A stretch of 64,000 bases of DNA, taken from Thalassotalea eurytherma. GTDB lineage: Bacteria; Pseudomonadota; Gammaproteobacteria; Enterobacterales; Alteromonadaceae. The position numbers were made by a program, and so were the translations under genes. Below are positions 7,406-15,829 of this stretch, one piece after another; positions within the stretch are counted from its first letter, which is position 1; each line of letters starts with the position of its first letter. The notes beneath the pieces are model-generated. The model was not told where the DNA came from. It did no database searches and worked only from the letters and a program-made list of their open reading frames with translations. The stretch lies in the NCBI RefSeq assembly GCF_030161415.1, contig NZ_BSSU01000002.1, positions 62,001 through 126,000 of the forward strand, written 5' to 3'.

Positions 7406-9522
7406 GTACCACAAGCAATCACGAAAAGCGGCTAATAAAGCCGCTTTTTTTAGTGCCGCAAAAATGGCAAATTGACAACGCGCAAGCATTAGACCGTGAA
7501 TTAAACGCCGAGCTAAAAAAACGCCGTAAGGCGCAACAAGAAAACGCAGTTTTCGCCGTTGATAGTAATAGGCTAGTCAAGAGTTGCAAATCTCCGACAG
7601 GCAATTTGCACTCTTTAGTGGATAAGAAAACCGAGGGCGAGCGACTAAAGCGCCAAGCATTGAACGATTTAAACGCCGAGCTTCGCAGAAAGCACGAGGC
7701 GGGCTTTGTTGGTGCGCCCGAGCCAATTAGCTGTAAACGCAAAAAAACGCCTTACAGCGTGTTTTCAAGTATGCAACAAGCGTCTACGGCACTAGGCAAA
7801 GACACAAAAACAACGGTGCGCTTGTTTCGCCAAGAATGGTCGAGCCGTTACAAGTTTAATTTAGTGACTAATGGCAACGGGTCAAAAACTGCGCCGCCAA
7901 CCCAACAAGGCGCACGCATGACAAGCGCGTTAACCCAACAAGCAAGCCGTAAGCTATTGGAATCAGGCGCATATATGGCGGCGTGCCGCAATGGTTTTAC
8001 AACGTTTTTAACCTTAACGTTTAACGAAGAAGCCAGAAAAAAACTTGAAACGATTATTTGCGTTAACGGCAACAAAACCAAGCGCTACACCTACACCACC
8101 ACCAAGCAGTTAAAAAATGGCAAAACCAAAACACAAAAGCACAGCTACAAAATTGAATGCATCAGCGGCGTACCAAATGACATTTTGCATAATGATGATG
8201 AGCGCGCACTTGGCTTTGCAGATGCCATTGCCGCTACGGGTTGTTTTTCTCCCGTTACTTTCGAGCCATTAACCACGATTGGCAAAGAAGTCAGCCGCTT
8301 TTTTGATGCCGCGCAAAAAGTCTATCAGCGCGGCTTCATGCCAGAGTTTGAACTTGATGAGGACGAAGCAGAGCAAACCTTTATCTTGCCGTCAAAAACA
8401 CAGCCGTTTGATAATTCCGTTGTTGTCGGTCAGCACTTGCGCCCGTTTAGTGGCGTGCGTGGTGCGTTGCCAATGTATTGCCCTGAAAAGGTTGCACCAA
8501 AGAATAATACGGGTGAATTAGTACCCATTGATAGCGTGGAAAATTACCGCGATTTACCCAACTACAACCACAGAAAACACCACGATAGCGCCTATCTTGA
8601 AGAAGGTTATAACTTCGGCTTAAAAGAGGTTGCCGCGCCGCTCGATTATGCATGGGTTGCCGAAATGCCAGAGAATGAACACGGTGAAAAAAACCCGCAT
8701 GTGCACGTGTTGATGCGTTGGAACGTTGAATATAAATATTTTCATGCATGGGCGCAAAGATTAGAAAAAATTTGGGGGCATGGTTTTGCGAATTTAGAGC
8801 GCATCAAAAACAAAAACGCCGCCAGTAATTACCTATTAAAAGCTGTAGGCTATTTAACAAAGGGCACAGCATCAGAGCAAGGCGATATTCTAGGGAATCG
8901 CTACGGCATTAGCCAAAGCGCCCGCGCCCCAAGTTGGGATTGTATCGGGGAATTTTATGCCGATAATTTCATTGCTATTTTAGGCGAACTACGCGAAAAG
9001 TTAAGCCGTAAAAAATGCCGTATCACAGGCAAAATTAACGCCCTAAGTGCAACACAAAAAGACACCAAAACCCGTGTTGCTATCATGAAAAAAATCAATA
9101 ACAAAACACCAAGCAACAGGCGCGGCGAAGAAATCGAGCGACTAAAAAAGCAGTTGTTTAACACCAACGAAAAAATCGCTTCGTTAACGCAACATAAAAG
9201 CGCCCTCCCCTACGTAACAGATTTTTGTATTGGCGGCTTGTCTGAAAAGCAAACCGAACGCTTTTTAACATTCGCTATGCAAGAGCGGTTTTGGAATTGC
9301 GAAGTAAAAGAGCACCGTTATACCCATTGGCAACAATTACGCCGTGACACTATCGAAGCAGTGAAACAATCAAGGGCGCATTTACGTGATAGCGAATGGT
9401 TATTACTAACAAAAGAATTAACGTGGCAATGGGCGGCACATGATGCCAATTATGACGTTATTAGCCACAAGCAAGGCAGTATTTATTTAGACGAAAACGG
9501 CAACTTTCAAGAGGTGGCATAA
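7402..9522 (+). CDS. HUH-endonuclease rolling-circle replication initiator
   Basis: A 706-residue protein with the three motifs of superfamily I replication initiators (phage P2/phiX174 gpA type, also PM2 P12): motif 1 TFLTLTFNEE near residue 200, motif 2 NPHVHVLMRW near 430-439 with the HUH metal-binding pair, and motif 3 NYLLKAVGYLTK near 474-485 with two candidate tyrosines. It should nick one strand at the origin and stay linked through Tyr. It begins with GTG overlapping the previous stop. The spacing between motifs 1 and 2 (about 230 residues) is long; the extra sequence has no recognised domain. PM2 likewise replicates by rolling circle, supporting the assignment of the element. Confidence 0.88.
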   Translation: MSTTSNHEKRLIKPLFLVPQKWQIDNAQALDRELNAELKKRRKAQQENAVFAVDSNRLVKSCKSPTGNLHSLVDKKTEGERLKRQALNDLNAELRRKHEAGFVGAPEPISCKRKKTPYSVFSSMQQASTALGKDTKTTVRLFRQEWSSRYKFNLVTNGNGSKTAPPTQQGARMTSALTQQASRKLLESGAYMAACRNGFTTFLTLTFNEEARKKLETIICVNGNKTKRYTYTTTKQLKNGKTKTQKHSYKIECISGVPNDILHNDDERALGFADAIAATGCFSPVTFEPLTTIGKEVSRFFDAAQKVYQRGFMPEFELDEDEAEQTFILPSKTQPFDNSVVVGQHLRPFSGVRGALPMYCPEKVAPKNNTGELVPIDSVENYRDLPNYNHRKHHDSAYLEEGYNFGLKEVAAPLDYAWVAEMPENEHGEKNPHVHVLMRWNVEYKYFHAWAQRLEKIWGHGFANLERIKNKNAASNYLLKAVGYLTKGTASEQGDILGNRYGISQSARAPSWDCIGEFYADNFIAILGELREKLSRKKCRITGKINALSATQKDTKTRVAIMKKINNKTPSNRRGEEIERLKKQLFNTNEKIASLTQHKSALPYVTDFCIGGLSEKQTERFLTFAMQERFWNCEVKEHRYTHWQQLRRDTIEAVKQSRAHLRDSEWLLLTKELTWQWAAHDANYDVISHKQGSIYLDENGNFQEVA

Positions 9523-9523
9523 C

Positions 9524-9811
9524 ATGAATTTAGAAACCCGTTCACAAGAAATTTTTAACGAAATGCAATCAGCCTTTTTTGCTCGCCAGCGCAACAAGCC
9601 CGCATCAAAGCGCGTTAAGTTAAGTTACAGCAATAAAGGCGCACTATTGTGCAAAGCGCGCGAACAAGCCCGCCTTGAGCATATCGCTTATTTGCAAGGG
9701 TTACAGCACCGTTTCGTAACAAGAAAGCTTGATGTTAATTTAATAAAAGCAAAACCGTTAACGGAAAATTCCCGTTACGAACAAAAAGGAGCAGCACTTT
9801 GTTTACAGTAA
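9524..9811 (+). CDS. Small basic phage protein, unknown function
   Basis: A 95-residue basic protein (RQRNKPASKRVKLSYSNKG near residues 20-38) with no recognised domain. It starts two bases after the replication gene stop and its 3' end overlaps the next small gene by 13 bases. High Lys/Arg content suggests nucleic-acid contact, without other support. Confidence 0.65.
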   Translation: MNLETRSQEIFNEMQSAFFARQRNKPASKRVKLSYSNKGALLCKAREQARLEHIAYLQGLQHRFVTRKLDVNLIKAKPLTENSRYEQKGAALCLQ

Positions 9812-9972
9812 GAGAAAAATTAGAAGCCGTTAAGCTTGATATACAGCGCATCAAAAGCGCAAACATGTTAATGAAACCCAAGCTTGCAGAAGAAGCCGTT
9901 GCGGGCTGTGTTGATTTAGTTGAAAGCTTGATTGATAGATTAGAAGTATTGGAGCGTAACCATAATGGCTAA
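9799..9972 (+). CDS. Small helical phage protein (TTG start)
   Basis: A 57-codon frame, short enough to be missed, starts with TTG at 9799 seven bases after AAAGGAG. It reads FTVREKLEAVKLDIQR and goes on through VDLVESLIDRLEVLE, an amphipathic heptad-like helix suggesting a coiled coil. It overlaps the genes on both sides (13 and 8 bases), the packing style of this element. Function unknown. A later in-frame ATG at 9868 would shorten it. Confidence 0.6.
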   Translation: MFTVREKLEAVKLDIQRIKSANMLMKPKLAEEAVAGCVDLVESLIDRLEVLERNHNG

Positions 9973-10225
9973 CGAAACCATTGGCACAATTACGTGCCCG
10001 TTTTGCAATGATGAAGCAGAAGTCAGAAAAGACAAAAAAAATAAACTGTATTACGTTGGCGCGGCGGGCATGGTAAAGCCCAACATGCCAAGCGGGCAAG
10101 ATTACATGCAAAAGCACACGGCTTTTTTTAACGATAAGTTACCAGGTAACAAAACGGATAAGCCAAACGAAGAAAAGCAACCTAAAAAGGGGTTGTTTGC
10201 AACCATCTTTACCGATGAGGAATAA
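9965..10225 (+). CDS. Small CPFC-motif phage protein
   Basis: An 86-residue protein with one CxxC pair (ITCPFCNDEAEVRKDKKN, residues about 9-26) followed by a conserved-looking YYVGAAG segment; a second Cys pair is absent, so it is at most half a zinc ribbon. The C-terminus is Lys-rich, then hydrophobic (KKGLFATIF). No membrane helix. Function unknown; nucleic-acid binding is possible. Confidence 0.65.
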   Translation: MANETIGTITCPFCNDEAEVRKDKKNKLYYVGAAGMVKPNMPSGQDYMQKHTAFFNDKLPGNKTDKPNEEKQPKKGLFATIFTDEE

Positions 10226-10226
10226 C

Positions 10227-10295
10227 ATGTTTCAACTTAGCAAAATAGCAAAAGCAATAGGGCTTGCCCTTTACGGTGAAAACTTTCACCAATAA
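10227..10295 (+). CDS. Very small phage ORF (22 codons)
   Basis: ATG at 10227, two bases after the previous stop, gives MFQLSKIAKAIGLALYGENF and ends at TAA 10293-10295. It is amphipathic and fills the gap before the acidic gene. The hairpin GGTGAAAACTTTCACC overlaps its end. Coding status is uncertain. Confidence 0.35.
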   Translation: MFQLSKIAKAIGLALYGENFHQ

Positions 10296-10347
10296 CCATT
10301 AATTAAACGCCATTTTATGCGCCTGTCAGCCGTTGGAGATAAACGTT

Positions 10348-10806
10348 ATGACAACCGAAGAACAGCACATTGATGCTGATGAAGCCTTTTCGCTCGAATC
10401 CCTTGTTATTCAAGGCGAGCAACTTGATAAAGAAAACCCCTTACTTAACCCGCCATTAAGCGAAGAAGCGCAAGCACAAGCAAATATTGAAGCCGAAGCC
10501 GAGCCAGAAATTGAAAGCGCCGCGCTAGTCTCGCAAGTTATCCAAGTTAGTGCAGATATTTTTGCACCAAACTGGAAAATCCAAGCAGAAGAAAGCGCCC
10601 AACTCGGGCAAGTGTACGGCAAATTACTGGATAAATATTTACCCGATAGCGGGCTTGATAAATACGGGCTTGAATTATCCGCGCTAATGGTTACGGCAAT
10701 GGTTATTGGTAGCCGTGCAGGCGTGCCACTAAAAGAAAAGCCAGAGAAAAAGCCCGACACACAAAGCAACGTGATTGAGCCTAGCGAGGTGAAAGCCGAT
10801 GACTAG
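10348..10806 (+). CDS. Acidic phage protein preceding the packaging ATPase
   Basis: A 152-residue protein. The ATG at 10348 is preferred over an upstream TTG because GGAGAT lies seven bases before it. The N-terminal 70 residues are very acidic (Glu/Asp-rich); the C-terminal part has VYGKLLDKYLPDSGLDKYG and then LSALMVTAMVIGSRAG near residues 116-131, a hydrophobic helix that could touch membrane. It overlaps the ATPase start by eight bases, so a link to packaging or assembly is plausible. No family recognised. Confidence 0.65.
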   Translation: MTTEEQHIDADEAFSLESLVIQGEQLDKENPLLNPPLSEEAQAQANIEAEAEPEIESAALVSQVIQVSADIFAPNWKIQAEESAQLGQVYGKLLDKYLPDSGLDKYGLELSALMVTAMVIGSRAGVPLKEKPEKKPDTQSNVIEPSEVKADD

Positions 10807-11431
10807 AGCTAACACCGCGCTAAAAGCTGAACACGTATATATTTGCGGCAACTCAGGCACGGGCAAATCAAGCAAAATCAAAGCGGAAATAAAAAAAGCT
10901 AACCGCGTGATAGCGTTTGACCCCGACAATGAGTACGGCGCAGAAGCGGGCTTTATTAAAGTAACAAGCGCTAAAGAGTTAGCGCTAAAAATAATTGAGC
11001 ACAAAAACACACCGTTAAAAATCGCCTTTGTTGCCGAAGGTAAAGAGGCTTTTGCGCACTTTTGCGATTGTGCTTTTGGTTGGGGTAACTGCGCGGCAAT
11101 CGCCGAAGAAATCGCCGATGTCACAAGCGCAGGCAAAGCGCCGCCATCATGGGGGCGACTAATTCGCCGCGGGCGCAAGTTTGGCATAAAAATCCTTGCT
11201 GTTACGCAACGCCCTAGCGAAGCGGATAAAACCATTTTATCTAACGCCGCAACAATCAATGTGTTTCAACTTGGCAGACACGCAGACCGCAAACAAATCG
11301 CGCTCGAAATTGATGTAAGCACGGACATGTTACAACAAATGATTCCGCTTGAATGGGTGGAATTTAAACGCAGTGACATGAGTTTAAAAGCGGGCAAATT
11401 AGGCACGCGCCGCATTAAAAAAATAAGATAA
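10799..11431 (+). CDS. Genome-packaging ATPase (FtsK/HerA superfamily, PM2 P9-like)
   Basis: A 210-residue P-loop protein: Walker A CGNSGTGKSSK near residues 17-27, a strand-rich IAFDPDNEYG that follows as in HerA-type ATPases, and a sensor-like segment KILAVTQRPSEADKTIL near 132-148. Small ATPases of this type drive DNA into tailless membrane-containing virions such as PM2 (P9) and PRD1. It comes just before a small membrane protein and the capsid gene, the expected core arrangement. No terminase-type nuclease domain is present. Confidence 0.88.
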   Translation: MTRANTALKAEHVYICGNSGTGKSSKIKAEIKKANRVIAFDPDNEYGAEAGFIKVTSAKELALKIIEHKNTPLKIAFVAEGKEAFAHFCDCAFGWGNCAAIAEEIADVTSAGKAPPSWGRLIRRGRKFGIKILAVTQRPSEADKTILSNAATINVFQLGRHADRKQIALEIDVSTDMLQQMIPLEWVEFKRSDMSLKAGKLGTRRIKKIR

Positions 11432-11523
11432 ACAGTAAACACTTTGTAACATGTTCTTATTGTGTTACTTCTATAAATGAATTTTAACCAACTTAACTAA
11501 CGCCGTGATGGCAGGGGTTTATT

Positions 11524-11622
11524 ATGATTAACAAAACGATGATTAAAAGCGCTTTAGTGTCGCTTGCAGTTTTAGCCGCAGTAAAGAAGTTTGCGCCGCT
11601 ATCAATTAAAAAATATTTGTAG
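11524..11622 (+). CDS. Small phage membrane protein
   Basis: A 32-codon frame (ATG 11524, TAG 11620-11622) preceded by GCAGGGG. One hydrophobic helix, IKSALVSLAVLAAV, is flanked by lysines. It lies between ATPase and capsid genes, where tailless phages encode minor virion membrane proteins. Too short for family assignment. Confidence 0.55.
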   Translation: MINKTMIKSALVSLAVLAAVKKFAPLSIKKYL

Positions 11623-11635
11623 TTGGGGGTTTTAA

Positions 11636-12475
11636 ATGAAAAGTTTAAAGCAACTTCCAACTATCGCTAATGTTGCCAAAGGCAACACAGTGACTTTAAC
11701 TTTACCAGTAGGTAACGTTTATGAAGTCGTTGCATTAGCATTTTCAGGTGTTACCGCCGCGCAACTTAAAAACATTCGTCTTGAATGCAATGGTCGCATG
11801 GTGTCGGAATGGGTAGACGGCGAGCGCCTTTTATCTATGGATAAACACTATAACCGCCCTGCACAAGCTAACACGTTATTTTTTAACTTTGCGCGTCCAG
11901 AGCTTCACCAATTATCAGACCGTCGTTTCTTCGGGCTAGATACAAACCCAACACAAGGCATTACAACTGCTCACATCAAATTTGATATTGATGCGGCGGC
12001 AAGCGCGCCAGTGTTAAATGCTTACGCAGTGACAACGCAATCAGTTGCTAACGTGCCTAACTACTTAACCAAAGTGCGCCGTTTTATTGTGCCAGTATCG
12101 GCGGCGGGTCAATTTGATATTGACAACTTACCACGCCCACAAGGCGCAAGTATTTCAGCTATTCACATGTACATGCCAGATGGCTCGGACGCAGATGGTA
12201 AGTGTCAAATCACTAAAGCGGAATTGCTTGTTGATAATGTGAACTGGCATGACATTGACGCGGATATTGCGCGCACGTTCCAAAGCGCTAACGGTCGCAC
12301 GCCAGAAACGGATAAATCAACGGTGATTGATTTAATTCTAGATGGTGACGTAAAGCACGCCTTACCACTTACCCAAAACATTCAAGACTTCCGCATTCGC
12401 GCAAGTGCAGTTGAAACGGGTCAAGTTGAAGTGATGGTCGAATACGTTGATGTATGGGGTGCGGGTCGCTTTTAA
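11636..12475 (+). CDS. Major capsid protein, PM2 P2-like double jelly roll
   Basis: The 279-residue product matches the length (PM2 P2 is about 269) and feel of corticovirus-type capsid proteins: an N-terminal beta-rich domain starting LKQLPTIANVAKGNTVTLTL, the conserved-looking LNAYAVTTQSV near the domain junction, and a C-terminal domain ending QVEVMVEYVDVWGAGRF. There are no HK97-fold features and no signal peptide. It follows the ATPase and a small membrane protein. The fold call rests on resemblance to P2-type coat proteins and context; a structure prediction should show two jelly rolls. Confidence 0.85.
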   Translation: MKSLKQLPTIANVAKGNTVTLTLPVGNVYEVVALAFSGVTAAQLKNIRLECNGRMVSEWVDGERLLSMDKHYNRPAQANTLFFNFARPELHQLSDRRFFGLDTNPTQGITTAHIKFDIDAAASAPVLNAYAVTTQSVANVPNYLTKVRRFIVPVSAAGQFDIDNLPRPQGASISAIHMYMPDGSDADGKCQITKAELLVDNVNWHDIDADIARTFQSANGRTPETDKSTVIDLILDGDVKHALPLTQNIQDFRIRASAVETGQVEVMVEYVDVWGAGRF

Positions 12476-12500
12476 GCGCTCGCCCTTTTAAGGGGGTTTT

Positions 12501-12839
12501 ATGTTTGCAAACCAACTAACAATGCAAAAACAAACGCCAGTAGCTACAACGCAAGCGGGCGGCTTTTGGGAATCGTTTAATACGGGTTTATCAGGTGCGC
12601 TTGATGCGTGGATTACCGTTGAACAAGTCAAAGGTGCAAAAAGCGCAAGCGGTCAAGACCAAATTCAAGCGCAAGTTGTGCCAGAGCTTGAGAATGGCGC
12701 GGGCGTTGTGCGAGATACGCAAGTTGTACAACCAACACAAAAGAAATCTTTACCGATTGAAATCAATCAACCGTTATTGATTGCAAGTCTTGGTTTATTG
12801 GGGTTAGCCCTGTTTATGCGTGCCAATGGCGCAAAATAA
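12501..12839 (+). CDS. Phage virion protein candidate with C-terminal membrane anchor
   Basis: A 112-residue protein directly after the capsid gene. The body is polar (GGFWESFNTGLSGALDAW near residues 20-37, then a Gln-rich stretch) and the end is a single helix, PLLIASLGLLGLALFMRANG, followed by AK. A soluble part with one C-terminal anchor fits a protein tying the capsid shell to an internal membrane. No homolog is recognised. Confidence 0.65.
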   Translation: MFANQLTMQKQTPVATTQAGGFWESFNTGLSGALDAWITVEQVKGAKSASGQDQIQAQVVPELENGAGVVRDTQVVQPTQKKSLPIEINQPLLIASLGLLGLALFMRANGAK

Positions 12840-12868
12840 AGCGGCAACTTTGCAAGGTTCAATTTTAA

Positions 12869-12896
12869 ATAAAGCCCGCTTATAGGGCTTTTTTTT
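12869..12896 (+). terminator. Terminator after the capsid gene pair
   Basis: Stem AAAGCCC (12871-12877) with GGGCTTT (12885-12891), 7-base loop and an eight-T tail. It would reduce transcription into the downstream virion genes and keep capsid mRNA abundant. Confidence 0.75.
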
Positions 12897-12917
12897 ATCA
12901 AAAAATAAGGTTTTTTT

Positions 12918-13103
12918 ATGTTTGGTAATTTAACGAGTTTAACGGGTGGCGGCGGTATGTCGGCATCAAGCGGCGTTAGCGGTGATGATGGCGGGCACTT
13001 CGGTGATTTTGGCTACAAAACATCGGTTAACGACAATCAAAGCAATATGTTAGCAATTGGCGCAGTAGTTGTGGTGGCGCTGTTCTTTTTCGCTAAAAAA
13101 TAG
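12918..13103 (+). CDS. Gly-rich small membrane protein of the provirus
   Basis: A 61-residue protein: Gly/Ser/Asp-rich first half (LTGGGGMSASSGVSGDDGG) and a C-terminal helix MLAIGAVVVVALFFFAKK. It follows the terminator at 12869-12896 with its own ribosome site. Likely a minor virion membrane protein, by analogy with tailless membrane phages; no direct homolog recognised. Confidence 0.65.
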   Translation: MFGNLTSLTGGGGMSASSGVSGDDGGHFGDFGYKTSVNDNQSNMLAIGAVVVVALFFFAKK

Positions 13104-13112
13104 GGGCTTAAC

Positions 13113-13826
13113 ATGGGTTTATTTTCAAGCTCTAAAAAGACAACAACCAACCAAGATAATCGCACAATACACGATTATAGCGGCGCGGATTTTTCGCAAG
13201 ATTGGGAGATTGATAACTCGCTAACGGGCGATTACAACAACAACACGGGCACAATTAACGTGCTAGATGGTGGCGCGATTGAGCTAGCAGCACAAGCGAA
13301 TCAAATCAACGCAGGGCTTGCGAGTGAATCATTATCTTTTGCTGATAATGCTATCGGTGTCGGGGCAGAATTAGCCTATGCGCTAGGTAGTGACGCAATA
13401 CAAGCGGGCGTTGAAGCGGGCAACCTAGCGGGCGCAATGCATGACACAAACGCGGCGTTTTTATCAGATAGTCAAAATCAAAGTCTAGGCTTTGCTGATA
13501 GCATCTTTCAAGCAAGCAACTACACGATAAACGAAGCCAACAACAATAACCTAGATATGGCGCTTTCCACCGTTGAAGCAAGCATATTATCTAATCAATT
13601 GAATAATGATTTTGCACTTGATTTAGCAAATCTAAATGGTGAGCAAGCCTTTTTACAGCAACAAGATAACAACACTGCGCTAACTAACGGCTTTAAATCT
13701 ATGATGCAATTCGCCGACAGTTACAGCCGCAGTGATGGCGCACAATTGGCAGAAACCAACATGAAAACCGTTGGCTTATTGGTTATTGGTGCGGTGGTCA
13801 GTGTCTTTATTATGAGGGGCAAATAA
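13113..13826 (+). CDS. Asn/Ala-rich virion protein candidate with C-terminal anchor
   Basis: A 237-residue protein starting MGLFSSSKKTTTNQDNRTIH and rich in Asn, Gln and Ala. Its middle contains helical near-repeats with the pattern SLSFADNA, SLGFADSIF and MQFADSYSRSD, about 60-100 residues apart. It ends in one membrane helix, TVGLLVIGAVVSVFIMRGK. Its stop overlaps the start of the spike candidate. The repeated FAD(S/N) helices suggest an elongated helical protein at the membrane or vertex. No family assigned. Confidence 0.65.
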   Translation: MGLFSSSKKTTTNQDNRTIHDYSGADFSQDWEIDNSLTGDYNNNTGTINVLDGGAIELAAQANQINAGLASESLSFADNAIGVGAELAYALGSDAIQAGVEAGNLAGAMHDTNAAFLSDSQNQSLGFADSIFQASNYTINEANNNNLDMALSTVEASILSNQLNNDFALDLANLNGEQAFLQQQDNNTALTNGFKSMMQFADSYSRSDGAQLAETNMKTVGLLVIGAVVSVFIMRGK

Positions 13827-15364
13827 TGCTTTTTAACGTAGAAATTAACGCGGGGCGTGCAACCGAGATTGCACAGCAAGGGCGCTTTATTAATGTAGTG
13901 CTGGCGGCGGGCGAAATTACTGCGCGCATCAGGACGCAAGAGCATGCCGTTTTTGAGACAAAAATTGTGTCGGGTATGGCATTTCCTGTTAATGCGGGCT
14001 TTGTTAGCGTGTCGTTTGAATCAGACACAACACAGCAAGTAAAAGTTTGGCTTGCTGATATTCCGCTAACTTATGCGCCAATTGATGCAAAAGCCGTAGG
14101 GTCAAGCGCGCTTGAATCGCTAGAAGGTCAGGTTTTTAGTGATGTTTACGAAATGCTACCGACAAAAGTCGGGCGCAATAAAATCACAATTACGCCGCAA
14201 GCCGATATTTTTATTGGTGGCGTTGGTCTAAATGCTGTCAACGGTATACCAGTAAAAGCGGGCGAAACCTTTTCAATGCAAACGCAAGGCGCGGTTTACG
14301 CTTACGAAACAAGCGGCGCTTATCAGCCATTATTTCAACCTGTTTTTACATCGGGTGAAGTTAACACGCCCGAGACGTTTTTAGATATTACCGATGCGGG
14401 TCAAACGGGCTTTGGTAATACGCGCTTAGATTATTATTTTACAACGCGTGATGGTTCGCGCCTTGTTGCTTTTAATTACAGTTACCGCACTGCATACGTG
14501 TTTAACGGTGATGATTTAACGCCGCAATTAACCATTGACATAGGTCACGATTACGAAGGGGGCGCAGGTCAAACGCCCGTTTATGATGGTGAGTATATCT
14601 ATGTTTTATGTGAAAACGGGTACTTAAAGCGCTTTCATCAAGACACGCTTGCGCTTGAATCAGAGCGTATTAATTCGTCGGGGGGTAGCTTTACCTTATT
14701 TGACGTATACAACGGCAAAGGCGTTGCTATGCAAAGCACTAAGCCAGATGCGCGCATTCATATTACAAACAATGTGTTTGGTGAGGAGTGGACGCAGTTA
14801 GCGAATCAGCCTGTGTGGAATACGTCGGGAACAAATCACATTCTTGGTCTAAAGCTTGCGCCAAATGGCGATATTCATGCTATGAGTTCAACACAACACT
14901 TTGTTAGCACAGATAACGGCGTGACATGGATTGAACACGTGCCGCCCGTTGAAGCAGACACGGTGCAAGGCTTTGGCGTGTGTAAAAAGACAGGTTACTT
15001 GTTTATTAAGGCTCGCCTTGCTCCGTCAATTCATCGTTCAATTGATGGCATACAGTGGACGCAAGAAGTAAGTTCAATTGATAGCTATGAGGCGCGAGGC
15101 ATGCAAGTGCTTAACGGCACTGTTGTGGTGAATGGTCGCTATGGTCTAGAGGTGTTTAACGAAAACTTAGCGCTTGTTGCTTATCATGCTTATGACGTTA
15201 CCGGGTCAGTGGGTGAAGGTGATTCAAGCGCTTGTCTAACTACATCAGGGCAGTTAATTGTTTCTTATCGTGACAACGCGCAGGGCAACTCTATTTATCG
15301 TTGGAAAGGCTCGCGCATCTTAACGGGTGGCGTGCCAGTGGCGATTATGCAAGAGGTTAACTAG
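13826..15364 (+). CDS. Spike / receptor-binding protein candidate with Asp-box repeats
   Basis: A 512-residue protein overlapping the preceding gene by one base. The first 150 or so residues form a compact beta-rich region; from about 170 on there are repeats resembling propeller blades, with two Asp-box (BNR) motifs, STDNGVTW near residue 364 and SIDGIQW near 407. Asp-boxes mark sialidase-like beta-propellers. PM2 has a single spike protein at its vertices, and a shared N-terminal anchor with a variable C-terminal binding head is the usual plan. No sialidase catalytic arginine triad was recognised, so binding rather than cleavage is favoured. Confidence 0.6.
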   Translation: MLFNVEINAGRATEIAQQGRFINVVLAAGEITARIRTQEHAVFETKIVSGMAFPVNAGFVSVSFESDTTQQVKVWLADIPLTYAPIDAKAVGSSALESLEGQVFSDVYEMLPTKVGRNKITITPQADIFIGGVGLNAVNGIPVKAGETFSMQTQGAVYAYETSGAYQPLFQPVFTSGEVNTPETFLDITDAGQTGFGNTRLDYYFTTRDGSRLVAFNYSYRTAYVFNGDDLTPQLTIDIGHDYEGGAGQTPVYDGEYIYVLCENGYLKRFHQDTLALESERINSSGGSFTLFDVYNGKGVAMQSTKPDARIHITNNVFGEEWTQLANQPVWNTSGTNHILGLKLAPNGDIHAMSSTQHFVSTDNGVTWIEHVPPVEADTVQGFGVCKKTGYLFIKARLAPSIHRSIDGIQWTQEVSSIDSYEARGMQVLNGTVVVNGRYGLEVFNENLALVAYHAYDVTGSVGEGDSSACLTTSGQLIVSYRDNAQGNSIYRWKGSRILTGGVPVAIMQEVN

Positions 15365-15829
15365 ATGACTAAAACAGGGCTTGCAGTGCTTGCCCTGCTT
15401 TTGTGGGGCATTACGATGAATGAAAAGCAAACACGGGGCATTAGAAATAATAACCCGCTTAATATTCGCAAAGGTGAAAACTGGTTGGGGCTTGTCGGTG
15501 ACGATGGCGCTTTTGCACAGTTTGAAACGCCAGAGCACGGCATTAGAGCGGGGGCAAGAATATTGCGCACGTATCGCAACAAATACGGGCTTAATAGTGT
15601 TCATGCCATTATTAACCGCTTTGCGCCGCCGAGCGAAAACAACACAACAAGTTATATCGACCACGCCGCCGCTTTTGTCGGTGTTGGCCGTTATGAGCCA
15701 TTACTCGAAAGCGATTACCCACGATTAATCGAGGTAATGATTAAGCATGAAAATGGCGTGCAACCATACACAGAAAAACAAATTTTAAACGGGTTTAATT
15801 GGGGGTTTTATGACGAACAAATTAGTTAA
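15365..15829 (+). CDS. Phage lytic enzyme (lysozyme/transglycosylase-like)
   Basis: A 154-residue protein with an N-terminal hydrophobic stretch (GLAVLALLLWGI, about residues 5-16) followed by TRGIRNNNPLNIRKGENWLG, the hallmark of a family of small virion-associated muramidases in phages. FAQFETPEHGIRAGARILRTY follows. The expected role is local peptidoglycan cleavage at entry or release. An alternative start at the internal MNEKQTRG (15416) would remove the hydrophobic segment. The next gene begins inside its 3' end. Confidence 0.75.
   Translation: MTKTGLAVLALLLWGITMNEKQTRGIRNNNPLNIRKGENWLGLVGDDGAFAQFETPEHGIRAGARILRTYRNKYGLNSVHAIINRFAPPSENNTTSYIDHAAAFVGVGRYEPLLESDYPRLIEVMIKHENGVQPYTEKQILNGFNWGFYDEQIS

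Noticed and set aside
8447-8749. Minus-strand frame inside the replication gene
   Set aside because: It overlaps the HUH region of the initiator and has no independent support.
10729-11259. Long minus-strand frame opposite the packaging ATPase
   Set aside because: It mirrors the ATPase codons, has no ribosome site and opposes a gene with clear motifs.
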